A program made the translations under genes and the position numbers. The notes beneath the pieces were generated by a model. That model ran no database searches. It saw only the letters and a list, made by a program, of their open reading frames with translations, and was not told the DNA's origin. A stretch of DNA of 64,000 nucleotides from Flavobacterium ginsengisoli (GTDB taxonomy: Bacteria > Bacteroidota > Bacteroidia > Flavobacteriales > Flavobacteriaceae): contig NZ_CP121110.1 of NCBI RefSeq assembly GCF_029625315.1, forward strand, positions 5,314,501 to 5,378,500, given 5' to 3'. Position 1 is the first letter of the stretch, and each line of letters begins with the position of its first letter. Positions 37,957 through 47,985 of the stretch are shown here, in pieces.

Positions 37957-40787
37957 TTACTCCAACTCTTTTTTCAAAAACTTAGCCGTATAACTCTTTT
38001 TATTCTGAGCCACTTCTTCTGGAGTACCTTTGGCAACCAATTGTCCTCCGCCTTTTCCGCCTTCTGGACCAATATCGATAATATAATCAGCAAGTTTTAT
38101 AACATCCATATTATGCTCGATTACTAGAATGGTATTTCCTTTATCAACCAGTTTATTGATTACTTCCATCAAAACACGAATGTCTTCGAAGTGTAAACCT
38201 GTTGTTGGTTCGTCTAGAATATAAAATGTATTTCCAGTATCTTTTTTAGATAATTCTCCCGCCAATTTAATACGTTGCGCTTCACCGCCAGAAAGCGTTG
38301 TGCTTTGCTGACCAAGTGTAATATAACCTAAACCAACATCTTGAATGGTTTTGATTTTTCTATAAATCTTCGGAATATTTTCAAAAAACGGAACCGCTTC
38401 ATCAACCGTCATATCTAAAACATCAGAAATTGATTTTCCTTTATATCTAATTTCTAAAGTCTCTCTGTTAAAACGTTTTCCTTGGCAAGTTTCGCATTCT
38501 ACATAAACGTCTGGTAAGAAGTTCATTTCGATTGTTCTTACACCAGAACCTTCGCAAGTTTCGCAACGTCCGCCTTTTACGTTAAAACTAAAACGGCCCG
38601 CTTTGTATCCACGAATCATACTTTCAGAAGTCATGGTAAACAGATTTCTAATTTCTGTAAAAACCTCCGTATAAGTTGCTGGATTTGAACGTGGAGTTCT
38701 TCCAATCGGACTTTGGTCAATATCAATTACTTTGTCGATATGTTCTAAACCTTCAATCTTTTTGTAAGGTTGCGGTTTTTTTACGCCATTAAAATAATAT
38801 GCATTTAAAATAGGGTAAAGCGTTTCATTAATCAAAGTCGATTTTCCGCTTCCAGAAACTCCTGTAACGCAAGTCATCTTACCTAACGGAATTTCAATTG
38901 AAACGTTTTTAAGGTTGTTTCCTGTTGCTCGGTCAATTTCAAGAATTTGCCATTTCCTTTTCTTCTTTTCTTCGGAATGTCAAATTTCATTTTACCATTC
39001 AAATATTGAGCGGTAATAGTGTCTGAAGCTAAAGTTTCTTTTGGAGTTCCTATGCTGATGATTTCTCCTCCATATTTACCAGCTTTTGGTCCAATATCAA
39101 TTACATAATCAGCGGTTTCGATCATGTCTTTGTCATGTTCCACCACAATAACTGAGTTTCCGATATCGCGTAATTGTTCTAGAGAATGAATCAGTTTTTC
39201 GTTATCTCTTTGATGCAAACCAATACTTGGCTCATCCAAAATATATAAAACTCCAACCAATTGTGAACCAATTTGAGTTGCCAGACGAATACGTTGCGCT
39301 TCACCACCAGAAAGGGATTTTGAACTTCGACTTAAAGCCAAATAATTCAAACCAACATTCATCAAAAAGTTCAAACGGTCTTTGATTTCTTTTACAACTT
39401 CAGATGCAATTAAAAGCTGTTTGTCTGTCAAATGGCTATTTAAATCTTGAAACCAAGCTGTTAAATCTGAAATATCCATATCACACAATTCGGTGATATT
39501 TTTTTCATTTACCCTAAAAAATAATGCTTCTTTTTTAAGACGTGAACCATCACAAACAGGGCAATTAATTTCGTCCATGAAGTCTTTTGCCCAGCGTTTT
39601 ATGCTTGTTGTGGCACTTTCGTCATATTGATTTTTAATGAAATTAGAAATTCCTTCAAAATCGATTTTATATTCTCTTGTAACACCAAGATCTTTTGAGT
39701 TGATAGAAAACTTATCTTTTCCGCCATACAAAATCATTTGCATTGCTTCTTCGGGAATTTTCTCGATTGGATCGGTTATTTTAAAACCGAATTTTTCTCC
39801 AATAGTTTCCAATTGTTTGAAAATCCAAGACGATTTGTATTCGCCAAGCGGAGCAAAACCGCCAGCTTTTATAGATAATTTCGGATTTGGAATAATCTTC
39901 TTAACGTTGATTTCGTGCACAGTTCCCAATCCGTTGCAATGCGGACAAGCTCCTTTTGGAGAGTTAAACGAAAATAAATTCGGTTCTGGATTTTGATATG
40001 AAATTCCTGTTGTTGGGCACATTAAATTTCTACTGAAATAACGAACCTCATTAGAATCCTGATCTAAAATCATCAAGACATCTTCGCCGTGATGCATCGC
40101 AGTATTGATGCTTTCAGATAATCTTTTTTGCGTATCAGGATTGTCTTCAATCACCATTCTATCTACAACAATCTCGATATCGTGTGTTTTGTAACGATCC
40201 AGTTTCATTCCGGTAACCAAATCCTGAACGTCTCCGTTTACACGAACTTTTAAGAATCCTTGTTTGGTAATTTGTTGGAATAATTCGACGTAATGCCCTT
40301 TTCTAGCTTTAATTACTGGCGCTAGAATATTAATGCGTTTTCCGTTGTAATCCTGAATAATCAGATCTTTGATCTGTTCATCAGAATACGAAACCATTTT
40401 TTCGCCTGTGTTATAACTGTAGGCATCTGCACCACGTGCGTACAAAAGCCTTAAGAAATCGTAAATTTCAGTAATAGTTCCAACTGTAGAACGCGGACTT
40501 TTACTGGTTGTTTTTTGTTCAATTGCAATAACTGGAGAAAGTCCGTCGATTTTGTCAACGTCTGGACGCTCTAAACCGCCAAGGAATTGCCTCGCGTAAG
40601 CTGAAAAAGTTTCAACATAACGACGCTGTCCTTCGGCATAAATCGTATCAAATGCCAAAGAAGATTTTCCCGAACCTGATAAACCAGTAATTACAACCAG
40701 TTTTTCACGCGGAATAGATATATCGATATTTTTTAGATTATGAACTCTTGCACCAAGAACTTCAATAGTATTGTCTTTATCTAACAT
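37957..40787 (-). CDS. uvrA: Excinuclease ABC subunit A (frame broken near 38930)
   Basis: UvrA finds bulky DNA damage and loads UvrB in nucleotide-excision repair. Two ABC ATPase modules are visible. The first has Walker [14 protein letters not shown], zinc site [12 protein letters not shown] and signature [12 protein letters not shown]. The second has [13 protein letters not shown], zinc finger CETCEGSGV with CETCQGKRF, and [17 protein letters not shown]. The frame is lost between them, where ACCGAGCAACAGG (coding) needs one more G to read [17 protein letters not shown]. The restored length is about 943 residues. The ATG at 40785-40787 ([17 protein letters not shown]) fits the family; a longer reading to 40847 does not. 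Confidence 0.96.
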
Positions 40788-40873
40788 AATTTTGAGCAAA
40801 AACGCAAAGTTACCACTTTGATTTGTTCTTTTTGTGCTCGATAGCAAAACTTTATGTTACAATTAGTAACAAA

Positions 40874-40901
40874 AAACGCTGACTTAAATTTGTCAGCGTT
40901 T
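40874..40901 (-). terminator. Terminator of the four-gene cassette
   Basis: The stem aaacgctgac/gtcagcgttt (40874-40883 and 40892-40901), followed on the minus strand by a T-run (plus A6), lies 58 bp after the last cassette gene. Confidence 0.85.
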
Positions 40902-40959
40902 CGATGATGGCTTCGAAGACATCGTATAAATTAATTTTTTAGTCAATATTCTTTCTGAA

Positions 40960-41793
40960 TCAAATTTCGGAAGAAGAATTAAATGAATTGTATGCTGAAG
41001 CATATAACATAAGATGGTGTAAACTCTTTTTAATTTCGTTGCTTGGTTCTATTTTCTTGTTGAAAATGAAATTAAAAAATGATGCTCTTTTTGAATGTAA
41101 ATTTAATTCGTCTAAAATAGTTTCAAATTTTTCCGAGAATATTTGATTGTGCTTATTTAAAACTCTTGTTATTTCAACAATTCTAAAGCCTTCGGCATTA
41201 ACTTGCGGGGCCGTATCTTTCATTTTTTTTATTGCATTATTAATCTGTCTTGTAGCTTTTTGAACTTCTTTTCTATTTTCATTTACTTCCGTATTTAATT
41301 CTACAAGAGCAGAAACACTAGCGATTACACTTTCGATTGCAATAATTCCTAGTTCTGCATATAAATCTCCTTTTGTTAGTTTTTCATTGCTTTTATATCT
41401 TTTTTCCAATCGTACAAATGAATTATCAACAGAAGTTAAAATATCCATACCAACCTGATCAATTTTTCCTTGAAAATTAATAGAGAATTCCTTAGGATTT
41501 GCTATAAAAGAACTATAATCAAATTGAGTGATAAAATCATTTTTCTCCTTATTCTTTTTCTCATTGGAAATTTCTTTGATTTTGGATAATAAATTTTTAA
41601 AAGCTGCAATATTCTTAATTACTTCTTCTCTTTCTTCTTGCAATAAACGAAATGCATTTTCTCGATCTGTAAGTAAAATGTAATAATTGGATTCTATAGC
41701 TGTATAGTGTTTTTTTAAACTTCTTAAATCAACTTCTTCTTGTTGAAGTCGATTGTAATTTCCAAGAGTAAGTATATTTTTGACCCAGCTCAT
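40960..41793 (-). CDS. Coiled-coil protein, last gene of an unrecognised four-gene cassette
   Basis: The 277-residue protein is mostly helical, with coiled-coil potential at residues 15-85 (LQQEEVDLRSLKKHYTAIES, then LLQEEREEVIKNIAAFKNLL) and around 160-215 (LNTEVNENRKEVQKATRQIN, NNAIKKMKDTA). It has no signal peptide or membrane helix, although residues 145-160 (IIAIESVIASVSALVEL) are hydrophobic. The start overlaps the end of the TPR gene by 4 bp, so translation is probably coupled. I recognise no family. It might be a cytoplasmic structural partner of the membrane protein encoded just before it. Confidence 0.72.
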   Translation of the reverse strand: MSWVKNILTLGNYNRLQQEEVDLRSLKKHYTAIESNYYILLTDRENAFRLLQEEREEVIKNIAAFKNLLSKIKEISNEKKNKEKNDFITQFDYSSFIANPKEFSINFQGKIDQVGMDILTSVDNSFVRLEKRYKSNEKLTKGDLYAELGIIAIESVIASVSALVELNTEVNENRKEVQKATRQINNAIKKMKDTAPQVNAEGFRIVEITRVLNKHNQIFSEKFETILDELNLHSKRASFFNFIFNKKIEPSNEIKKSLHHLMLYASAYNSFNSSSEI

Positions 41794-43193
41794 GATACTA
41801 ATTCTTTAACTATGTTAGTGTTTTTTGTAAGTTCATTGTGTACATATTCTATGCTATAACTTCTATTTTCGGCTTTTTTGGAGTTTACTAGTTTTAAAAG
41901 CTTTTCGTTATTGTTGAAAATAACAAATGGCAATGCAAAAAGATCAATAATTAGGAGTGCAATGATAAAGTAAGCTACTTTTAAAGCTAAACTGTTGTTT
42001 AAAATACTTGTAAGTAATAGGTCTATATTGTTGTGATAAAAGCGAAATGCAAAGGAATTCATTATCAGAAAAGTAAATACAGCGATACTGAATAAAAAGT
42101 ATATCCAGTTTCTTTTCGTGAACAAATAGCTTCCGCCAAATATGCCTCCAAAAAATAAGCTAAGGTAAGCAGTCGATAATTTGCTGTTTCGGTATCTATT
42201 TTCTTTTTTGCTAGTGAAAAGATTGCCTACAAGAAAGTAAATCAGGCCAAAGAATAGTAGCCAGCTATATTTAGAAAAGAAACCGGCTTTTTCGTTTTTT
42301 AAAATTGCGATTTTACTATAATCTTTATTTTTATTTACTTCGTCATTTATTGCATTATATGCTTCTGCACGTTTCTCTATAGTTGTAATATCATTTGGAT
42401 TTTTAAGCAAATATTTTGTGTAATATGTTGACGCTTTTTGATATTCCTTTAAATTGAAATAGCAATCTCCAATAAATGTCAAAATTTCAGGATTTCTAAT
42501 TTTACTTTCCAAAAGAGAAAAATTTTCTAAAGCTTTTTTGTAGTTTTTAATTTCAAAGTACGTTTTCGCTTTTTTATAAGTAACATTAATTTTGTTTGTT
42601 TTAGAATCTAATAATGAACACATTTCATAATCACTTACACTTAAATTTAAATTTCCATTTAAAGCATAAGCATTAGCTCTTTTTAAATAGTATTCAGACT
42701 TTTTAGGAAATTCATTTATGCAAATATTATAATCTTTAATTGCCTGATCAAGATTGGATTCCATAAGGTTATAATCTCCTCTAATTTCGCGAGCTATAAC
42801 ATCTTTCGGATAATGTTCTATATAATGATCAATATCTTCTTTAAAGTCATCCATTTCATTGAGGCTCGAATTTACTAATGCGCGGCTGAAATATGCTTTA
42901 GATTTATCTTTTTCTAAACCAATTACTTCGTCAAAATCTTCAAGAGCATTTTTATATTGCTTTAATTTTAAATATGAATTTGCTCTTAACTTTAATGCCT
43001 TACTTAGAGTGTCTGTAATTTTTATCGCTTCTGAAGAAAAAGTTACAGCATTTTGAAATTTATTGTTTTTAAATTCATTATCTGCTTTTGAAATGAGATC
43101 ATTGTAATTCTTGATTTGTTCGTTATAGCTAATTTTTTCTTTGCATCCTGATAATGAAATAACGACAATTGTAATTAGTATCTTTTTTTTCAT
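41790..43193 (-). CDS. TPR lipoprotein with C-terminal TM2-like membrane domain
   Basis: The 467-residue product starts with a lipoprotein-type signal ending VISLSGCKE. Residues 30-300 hold about eight TPR units (KALKLRANSYLKLKQYKNAL, SEYYLKRANAYALNGNLNLS, NYKKALENFSLLES). A C-terminal region has four or five membrane helices. One pair, TAYLSLFFGGIFGGSYLFTK with RNWIYFLFSIAVF, resembles a TM2 domain. A lipobox together with several later membrane helices is unusual; the first segment may instead be an anchor. It starts 2 bp after the coiled-coil gene upstream and overlaps the next gene. Confidence 0.75.
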   Translation of the reverse strand: MKKKILITIVVISLSGCKEKISYNEQIKNYNDLISKADNEFKNNKFQNAVTFSSEAIKITDTLSKALKLRANSYLKLKQYKNALEDFDEVIGLEKDKSKAYFSRALVNSSLNEMDDFKEDIDHYIEHYPKDVIAREIRGDYNLMESNLDQAIKDYNICINEFPKKSEYYLKRANAYALNGNLNLSVSDYEMCSLLDSKTNKINVTYKKAKTYFEIKNYKKALENFSLLESKIRNPEILTFIGDCYFNLKEYQKASTYYTKYLLKNPNDITTIEKRAEAYNAINDEVNKNKDYSKIAILKNEKAGFFSKYSWLLFFGLIYFLVGNLFTSKKENRYRNSKLSTAYLSLFFGGIFGGSYLFTKRNWIYFLFSIAVFTFLIMNSFAFRFYHNNIDLLLTSILNNSLALKVAYFIIALLIIDLFALPFVIFNNNEKLLKLVNSKKAENRSYSIEYVHNELTKNTNIVKELVS

Positions 43194-43195
43194 AG

Positions 43196-43645
43196 TTAAA
43201 AATCCAATTCTAGTGGCGTATTTTTGTCAGTTAAAGCCGTATTAAATAATTCAAAATTTTCTAATGGATTTTTAGAAACAAAATCACTAGCACCTTTTAG
43301 TCCTTCTAAAATCAAGAGCTCATTATTTTCTTTTATGCCTTTATCTATAATTTCAAAATGCTTGTCTATAATTCGGCTTCGTTCAGAAAATACATTTATA
43401 ATTATGCTTTGTTTTAGCTTAAATTCAGATAAGATCGTGGTTAGTTCATTCTTTAATCTTAAATTTTCGTTGTCAAGCTTTTTTGATTCGAGGTATATAT
43501 TTCCGATGTCATTAGCCAATCCTTTAATTTCTTGGATATTGTCACTTAAAGTTTGTGCTTTTTGTAAATATTTATCAGAGGCTTGTTCTATTTTATCATA
43601 TAAAATTTCGACCTCTTGTATTTCCATCTTTATATTTTTGTCCAT
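43196..43645 (-). CDS. Small coiled-coil protein in the four-gene cassette
   Basis: The 149-residue protein is almost wholly helical with heptad-like patterns (VEILYDKIEQASDKYLQKAQ; NDIGNIYLESKKLDNENLRL; KNELTTILSEFKLKQ). Signal peptide, cysteines and membrane segments are lacking. The C-terminal part (GASDFVSKNPLENFELFNTAL) is less regular. An alternative start is Met7 (MEIQEVEIL). It is translated 2 bp before the TPR gene and 30 bp after the zinc-ribbon-like gene. I recognise no family; a cytoplasmic adaptor or filament-like role is only a guess from its composition. Confidence 0.7.
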   Translation of the reverse strand: MDKNIKMEIQEVEILYDKIEQASDKYLQKAQTLSDNIQEIKGLANDIGNIYLESKKLDNENLRLKNELTTILSEFKLKQSIIINVFSERSRIIDKHFEIIDKGIKENNELLILEGLKGASDFVSKNPLENFELFNTALTDKNTPLELDF

Positions 43646-43675
43646 CTTGCTAGTTTTTATTTATTGAATGGGTAT

Positions 43676-43927
43676 TTACAATGCTGGCGCATGTTTTCCT
43701 TTTCCAGATCCATCTGGATGTCTGCTACATGAACTAGCTGTTAGGCTTGAAATGCTTGAAGTTGAAGTACCGCAGTATTTGCGACTATATTTTGTTTTTT
43801 CTGAACCTTCATAAAGTTTATGTTTTCCTTTTCCAGAACCAAGAGGATGACGCGAGCAAGAACTTGCAGTTAAACTTGAAATGCTTGATGTTTTAGTACC
43901 ACAGTATTCACAATAAAAATTTGGCAT
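43676..43927 (-). CDS. Small protein with a duplicated zinc-ribbon-like motif
   Basis: The 83-residue protein consists of two near-identical units. The first reads YCEYCGTKTSSISSLTASSC and SRHPLGSGKGKH, giving C-x2-C ... C-x2-H, a plausible four-ligand zinc site. The second reads KYCGTSTSSISSLTASSC and SRHPDGSGKGKH, but the first Cys is replaced (SRKYC), so it may not bind zinc fully. The linker is KLYEGSEKTKYS and the tail is APAL. Proteins of this layout occur in various Bacteroidota with no assigned function. It heads a tight minus-strand operon, and a TATTTTTG promoter element lies 26 bp before its ATG. Confidence 0.78.
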   Translation of the reverse strand: MPNFYCEYCGTKTSSISSLTASSCSRHPLGSGKGKHKLYEGSEKTKYSRKYCGTSTSSISSLTASSCSRHPDGSGKGKHAPAL

Positions 43928-43952
43928 ATTTTAAAATTAAAGGGTTAAAACG

Positions 43953-43960
43953 CAAAAATA
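43953..43960 (-). promoter_or_regulatory. -7 promoter element of the four-gene cassette
   Basis: On the minus strand this reads TATTTTTG, matching TAnnTTTG, 26 bp upstream of the first cassette start. I see no clear upstream element. Confidence 0.5.
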
Positions 43961-44037
43961 GAAGAACATTAAAGCATAATTTTTTTTCTTCTTTAATGGG
44001 CTTTTTATTGTATGAAAGCACCTTTCTGGCATAAAAA

Positions 44038-44073
44038 CAAAAAAGCACTTGCCAAATAACAAGTGCTTTTTTA
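44038..44073. terminator. Bidirectional terminator
   Basis: The stem aaaagcacttg/caagtgctttt (44041-44051 and 44060-44070), with A and T runs on both flanks, ends the histidine kinase transcript on the minus strand. Confidence 0.88.
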
Positions 44074-44090
44074 ATTTTAAGAGTGAAATA

Positions 44091-47084
44091 TTAAACCCAA
44101 AACATAATGGTTACTGTTGTACCGTTATGTTCGCTAAAATTAATTTCTATTGAATTCTCTTTTGAATCTTGTAAAAGCGACAAACGCTCTTTGGTAAGTT
44201 GAATTCCTTTAGATTCATGAAGTTTATTTTTTTTGGCGACATTTATCCCCATTCCGTTGTCTATGATTTTACATTCTAAAATAGTTTCAGAAATCATTTT
44301 AAATGAGATTGTCAATTTAGGATTTTGGCTAGATTCGTTAAAGGCATGAACAAAAACATTCTCAACAAATGGCTGTAATAGCATTGTTGGGATCTCGGTA
44401 AAATGAGTATCTATTTCGTCTGAAATTAAGAGCTCAAAAGCAATAGGGTTTTCCAAACGCTTATTTTCAATTTTTATATATGCCTTTAAATACTCGATTT
44501 CTTCATCGATCGTGATTTTTTGTTTGGATGAGTTTTCAAGGGTTTTCCGAATCAATTTTGAAAATTCACTTATATAAATCATCGATTCTTCCATTTCTCT
44601 ATGCGCAATATAAGACTGAATGGTATTCATTGCATTAAATGTAAAATGCGGATTCATCTGGCTTAATAAAGCTTCTAATTTTGTCTCTGCAATACGACGC
44701 TGGACAATGATTTTTTCGTTTGATTTCTTTTTAATTCTTAGAAAAACCAATACGATTATAATAAGTAAAATGGTTGCAACCAAAGAAATAAACCACCAGC
44801 TTAACCAAAACGGTGGCTGAATATAAAGCTGTAAAATGGTAAAAACTTTCGATTTTCCTGCGTTCATATCAAAAACTTCAATCATTACATTGTAGTTTCC
44901 AGTAGGCAAATAAGGAAGAAATAAATTGGTCTTTTCGCTGTACGGACTCCAACGATTGTTACTATTTAAACGATATCTGAATTTCAGTTTGTTTGGGAAT
45001 GAATGTCCTTTAGGAATAAAATCTATGGAAAAAGAATTGTACTTATAGTCAGAAATCAGTTGTTTTGAATTGTATCTAAACCATTTGTATTCTGATGATT
45101 TTAAAGGAACGTTATTGATGGCAATCTTACTAATTCCGATCTCAGAAACAGTCAATTGTGTTGCCGTCAAACGATTTAAATCTATGGTGTAATAGCCTTT
45201 TTTGGTTCCGAGCCATAAACTGTTTTCAAAAATTTGCGAGGTTGTAATTTTAGAATCTTGAAGACCTTGCTCTTTATCAATAAGTCTTATAACACCGTTT
45301 TTATAAATGTTTATGCCTTTTTCTGTTCCAATCAAGATATAGTCTTTGTAAGCTTCAAGAAATAGAATGGTGTTTCCGATAATTTCTTTTTTCGAAATGG
45401 TATTCAGTATTTTAAACGATTTTGAATCGTCAATTACAAAAACATCTCCAAATTCAGCCGCTAAAATAAGTTGGCCTTTATTGTTTTTTGTAATGTGTTT
45501 GAACTTTTTTTCTTTCCAGATTCCATCAGTTAAATACGATTTGAATTGATCTTTTTCATGTACAAACAAACCATTAAAAACAGATATAAGGTAGGTTTTC
45601 CCCTTATTATTTAAAATTTTTACAATGTCTAAAGGTGTGTGTTTATCAAATTCCGAAAAATGTTTGGCTTTTAAATTTGGCAAATCATCATATACGCGTA
45701 CGCCTCCGTAAGGAATCGTTTCTATAAATTTATGATCATTTGTAAAACCAATTTTATAAGTATGAATCGGACTGTAGCTTATTATTTTGCCTTCAAAATT
45801 AAGTTCAAAAATTCCAATATTACTTGTAACCCATAAAGAATTCTGATGTTTTAAAAGTTCATAAAACTCAATTTTGTTTTCAGGAATATTATAATCCAAT
45901 TCATAATATCCATCGGCATGTGTGGGAAGTTTTAATTTTGTTTTTTTTATGAAATCAGTTTCATATTTTTTGAAATCGGATAATGAAATGTTTTTTAAAG
46001 CATTATTTTCATTGTTTAAAAATGTAATTCCATTTTGATGCAATATTATTTTTTGAGTTTTAATAGCTTCAAAATCAATAATGGTTTTATCATTGAAATT
46101 ATAGTAATTGATTATTTGATCTAATTGAACTTCATAAATTCCATTGTCTTTTGAACCTACGTAAAGAATGTTTTTTTTGCCATTATATACAACATTCAGC
46201 AAATTCTTCGAAGTGATTCCGTATGATTCTGAAATGTCGATCATTTTATCATCAGAAATAGAATAAAGCCCGCCGCTTAAATCAAAAACACCCCAAGCTG
46301 CGGCATACAGAGTATTTTGGCTATCTTTTGCAAAGTCCCAAACAATAGAATTTCCAATTGGTTTTAATTTCTTTTTATTTGAAATTAAATCTTCAACTTT
46401 AAAGCGATCAATAAAACCTTTATTTCCAGAATAAATAATATAATCGTAAAAGCCTAAACCGTAAAGAAATTTATGTCTAAAAACTTCCTGAATTATTGGA
46501 GCTTTGTTTTCATAAATTATTTTAAATAAGCCTTCATTTATAGTCGAAAAATAAACTTCATTCTCAAAAACAAAAAAATCTGAAACCAAAAAAACACCAA
46601 ACTGTGGTAAAATGCCTTTTGGAACTAGAACTTTATTGGTTTTAATATCAATTATTGCAGGACCTAATTCTGTACCAACATACATTTTGTTTTTGAATGG
46701 TAATAGTTTTCGAACCCTTTCATTTGGCAATTTTTGTTTTTTAGTAAAGACAGTAAACTCCCTGCCATCAAATTTAGTTACGCCACCGCTGTAGCTTGCA
46801 AACCAGATATTTCCGTCAGCATCTTCAGAAATGTCCCAACAGCTATTATGGCCTAATCCGGTGCTTTCATCCAGATTGGTAAACATGCCGTTTTCCATTC
46901 TAGAGACACCATTTTCTGTTCCAATCCATAAAACATTTTTAGAATCTAAAAACAAGGCACGAACAGCATTATTGGGTAGACCTTCAGTTGTTGTATAATT
47001 TTTTGACGGAAAATATTGTCCAAAGAAAAATATTGGAAAGAAAAAAAGAAATGAACAAAATCTAAGCTTATTTTGTGATGGCAT
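44091..47084 (-). CDS. Reg_prop/Y_Y_Y sensor with LytS-type histidine kinase
   Basis: The 997-residue protein has a signal or anchor sequence (FCSFLFFFPIFFFGQYFPS). A large periplasmic propeller follows, with blades such as GLPNNAVRALFLDSKNVLW and ILIGTEKGINIYKNG. Next come a Y_Y_Y domain (PNKLKFRYRLNSNNRWSPYS), a transmembrane helix (WWFISLVATILLIIIVLVFL) and a LytS/YehU-type kinase. Its phosphoacceptor region is LSQMNPHFTFNAMNTIQSYI and its ATP-binding part LLQPFVENVFVHAF with DNGMGI. No DNA-binding domain is fused, so it must act through the LytTR regulator, whose gene overlaps its start by 17 bp. The input signal is unknown. Confidence 0.92.
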   Translation of the reverse strand: MPSQNKLRFCSFLFFFPIFFFGQYFPSKNYTTTEGLPNNAVRALFLDSKNVLWIGTENGVSRMENGMFTNLDESTGLGHNSCWDISEDADGNIWFASYSGGVTKFDGREFTVFTKKQKLPNERVRKLLPFKNKMYVGTELGPAIIDIKTNKVLVPKGILPQFGVFLVSDFFVFENEVYFSTINEGLFKIIYENKAPIIQEVFRHKFLYGLGFYDYIIYSGNKGFIDRFKVEDLISNKKKLKPIGNSIVWDFAKDSQNTLYAAAWGVFDLSGGLYSISDDKMIDISESYGITSKNLLNVVYNGKKNILYVGSKDNGIYEVQLDQIINYYNFNDKTIIDFEAIKTQKIILHQNGITFLNNENNALKNISLSDFKKYETDFIKKTKLKLPTHADGYYELDYNIPENKIEFYELLKHQNSLWVTSNIGIFELNFEGKIISYSPIHTYKIGFTNDHKFIETIPYGGVRVYDDLPNLKAKHFSEFDKHTPLDIVKILNNKGKTYLISVFNGLFVHEKDQFKSYLTDGIWKEKKFKHITKNNKGQLILAAEFGDVFVIDDSKSFKILNTISKKEIIGNTILFLEAYKDYILIGTEKGINIYKNGVIRLIDKEQGLQDSKITTSQIFENSLWLGTKKGYYTIDLNRLTATQLTVSEIGISKIAINNVPLKSSEYKWFRYNSKQLISDYKYNSFSIDFIPKGHSFPNKLKFRYRLNSNNRWSPYSEKTNLFLPYLPTGNYNVMIEVFDMNAGKSKVFTILQLYIQPPFWLSWWFISLVATILLIIIVLVFLRIKKKSNEKIIVQRRIAETKLEALLSQMNPHFTFNAMNTIQSYIAHREMEESMIYISEFSKLIRKTLENSSKQKITIDEEIEYLKAYIKIENKRLENPIAFELLISDEIDTHFTEIPTMLLQPFVENVFVHAFNESSQNPKLTISFKMISETILECKIIDNGMGINVAKKNKLHESKGIQLTKERLSLLQDSKENSIEINFSEHNGTTVTIMFWV

Positions 47085-47824
47085 CTATAAGCTTGTTTTT
47101 TGTAAATTTTTTGTCTGAAACCTGAATTTCATGACCAGAAGTCATTTGTAGTTTAAATTCTTCCGATTTAAATTTTTTGACATATGCGAGCATTAATCAA
47201 ATAACTTCTGTGAACTTTTAAGAAGTTTTTTTCTGATTCTAATAATTCGCAGATTTCTTTAAGGGACTTTGTAGCGCAATATTTATGATCTTTAGTATAA
47301 ATGTCGGTATAAGGACCTTCTGACTTGCAAAACAAAATTTCGTTAAGTTGAATGACGTCGAAGCCTGTTTTTGATGCAAGGGCAATTCGTTGTTTTCCTG
47401 AAGATTGGTTTTCTCTATTTTCCTTTAATAGTTGATATCTATCTAAACTATCTTTTTTTTCTAAAGCTAAATCTAGTTTACTAATGGCAGTTTTAAAATC
47501 TGGTATATGAATTGGTTTTATTAAATAGTCTAAAGCACTATTTTTAATGGCTTGCAATGCATGCTCTTTATATGCCGTTGTAAAAATAATTTCAAATGGA
47601 ATTGTGTCAAAGTAAGAAAGCAAATCAAAGCCGTTTTCACCAGGCATTTGAATATCAAGAAAAACAAGATCTGGAGATTTTTTTTTAATTGATTCTAAAG
47701 CTGAGGGAACAGAACTGCATTGTTCGACTATTTCGATTTTGTCATCATAAATTTGCTTACAGAGTGTCTCTATAAGATTTCTTGCAGACAATTCATCATC
47801 AACAATAATAGCTTTAATTTTCAT
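47068..47824 (-). CDS. LytTR-family response regulator (frame broken at 47188)
   Basis: The receiver domain has IKAIIVDDELSARNL, the phosphoacceptor Asp in VFLDIQMPGENGFD and the conserved IKPIHIPDF. The LytTR DNA-binding domain follows (RIALASKTGFDVIQLNEILF, FLKVHRSYLINA). As read, it stops early at 47168, at ICQKI. If GCTCGC (coding; plus 47186-47191) is restored to GCTGC, the protein continues AAYVKKFKSEEFKLQM to NKLIDAITK, with the stop at 47068 and about 251 residues. That end overlaps the kinase ATG by 17 bp, as expected for a coupled LytTR-LytS pair. The early stop is therefore probably not real. Confidence 0.9.
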
Positions 47825-47985
47825 CTTTGGTGTGGCGTTTAAAAATAATTCTACTCTTGGGCTTTTATTTGGTGCAACTCAAATATCCTGAGAAATATAT
47901 TATTTGTACTAATATGAATTGAAAAATCAAATATAATATATTCTGTATGAATATATCTATGATCTTTAATGCGTCCAAAAGAAAA

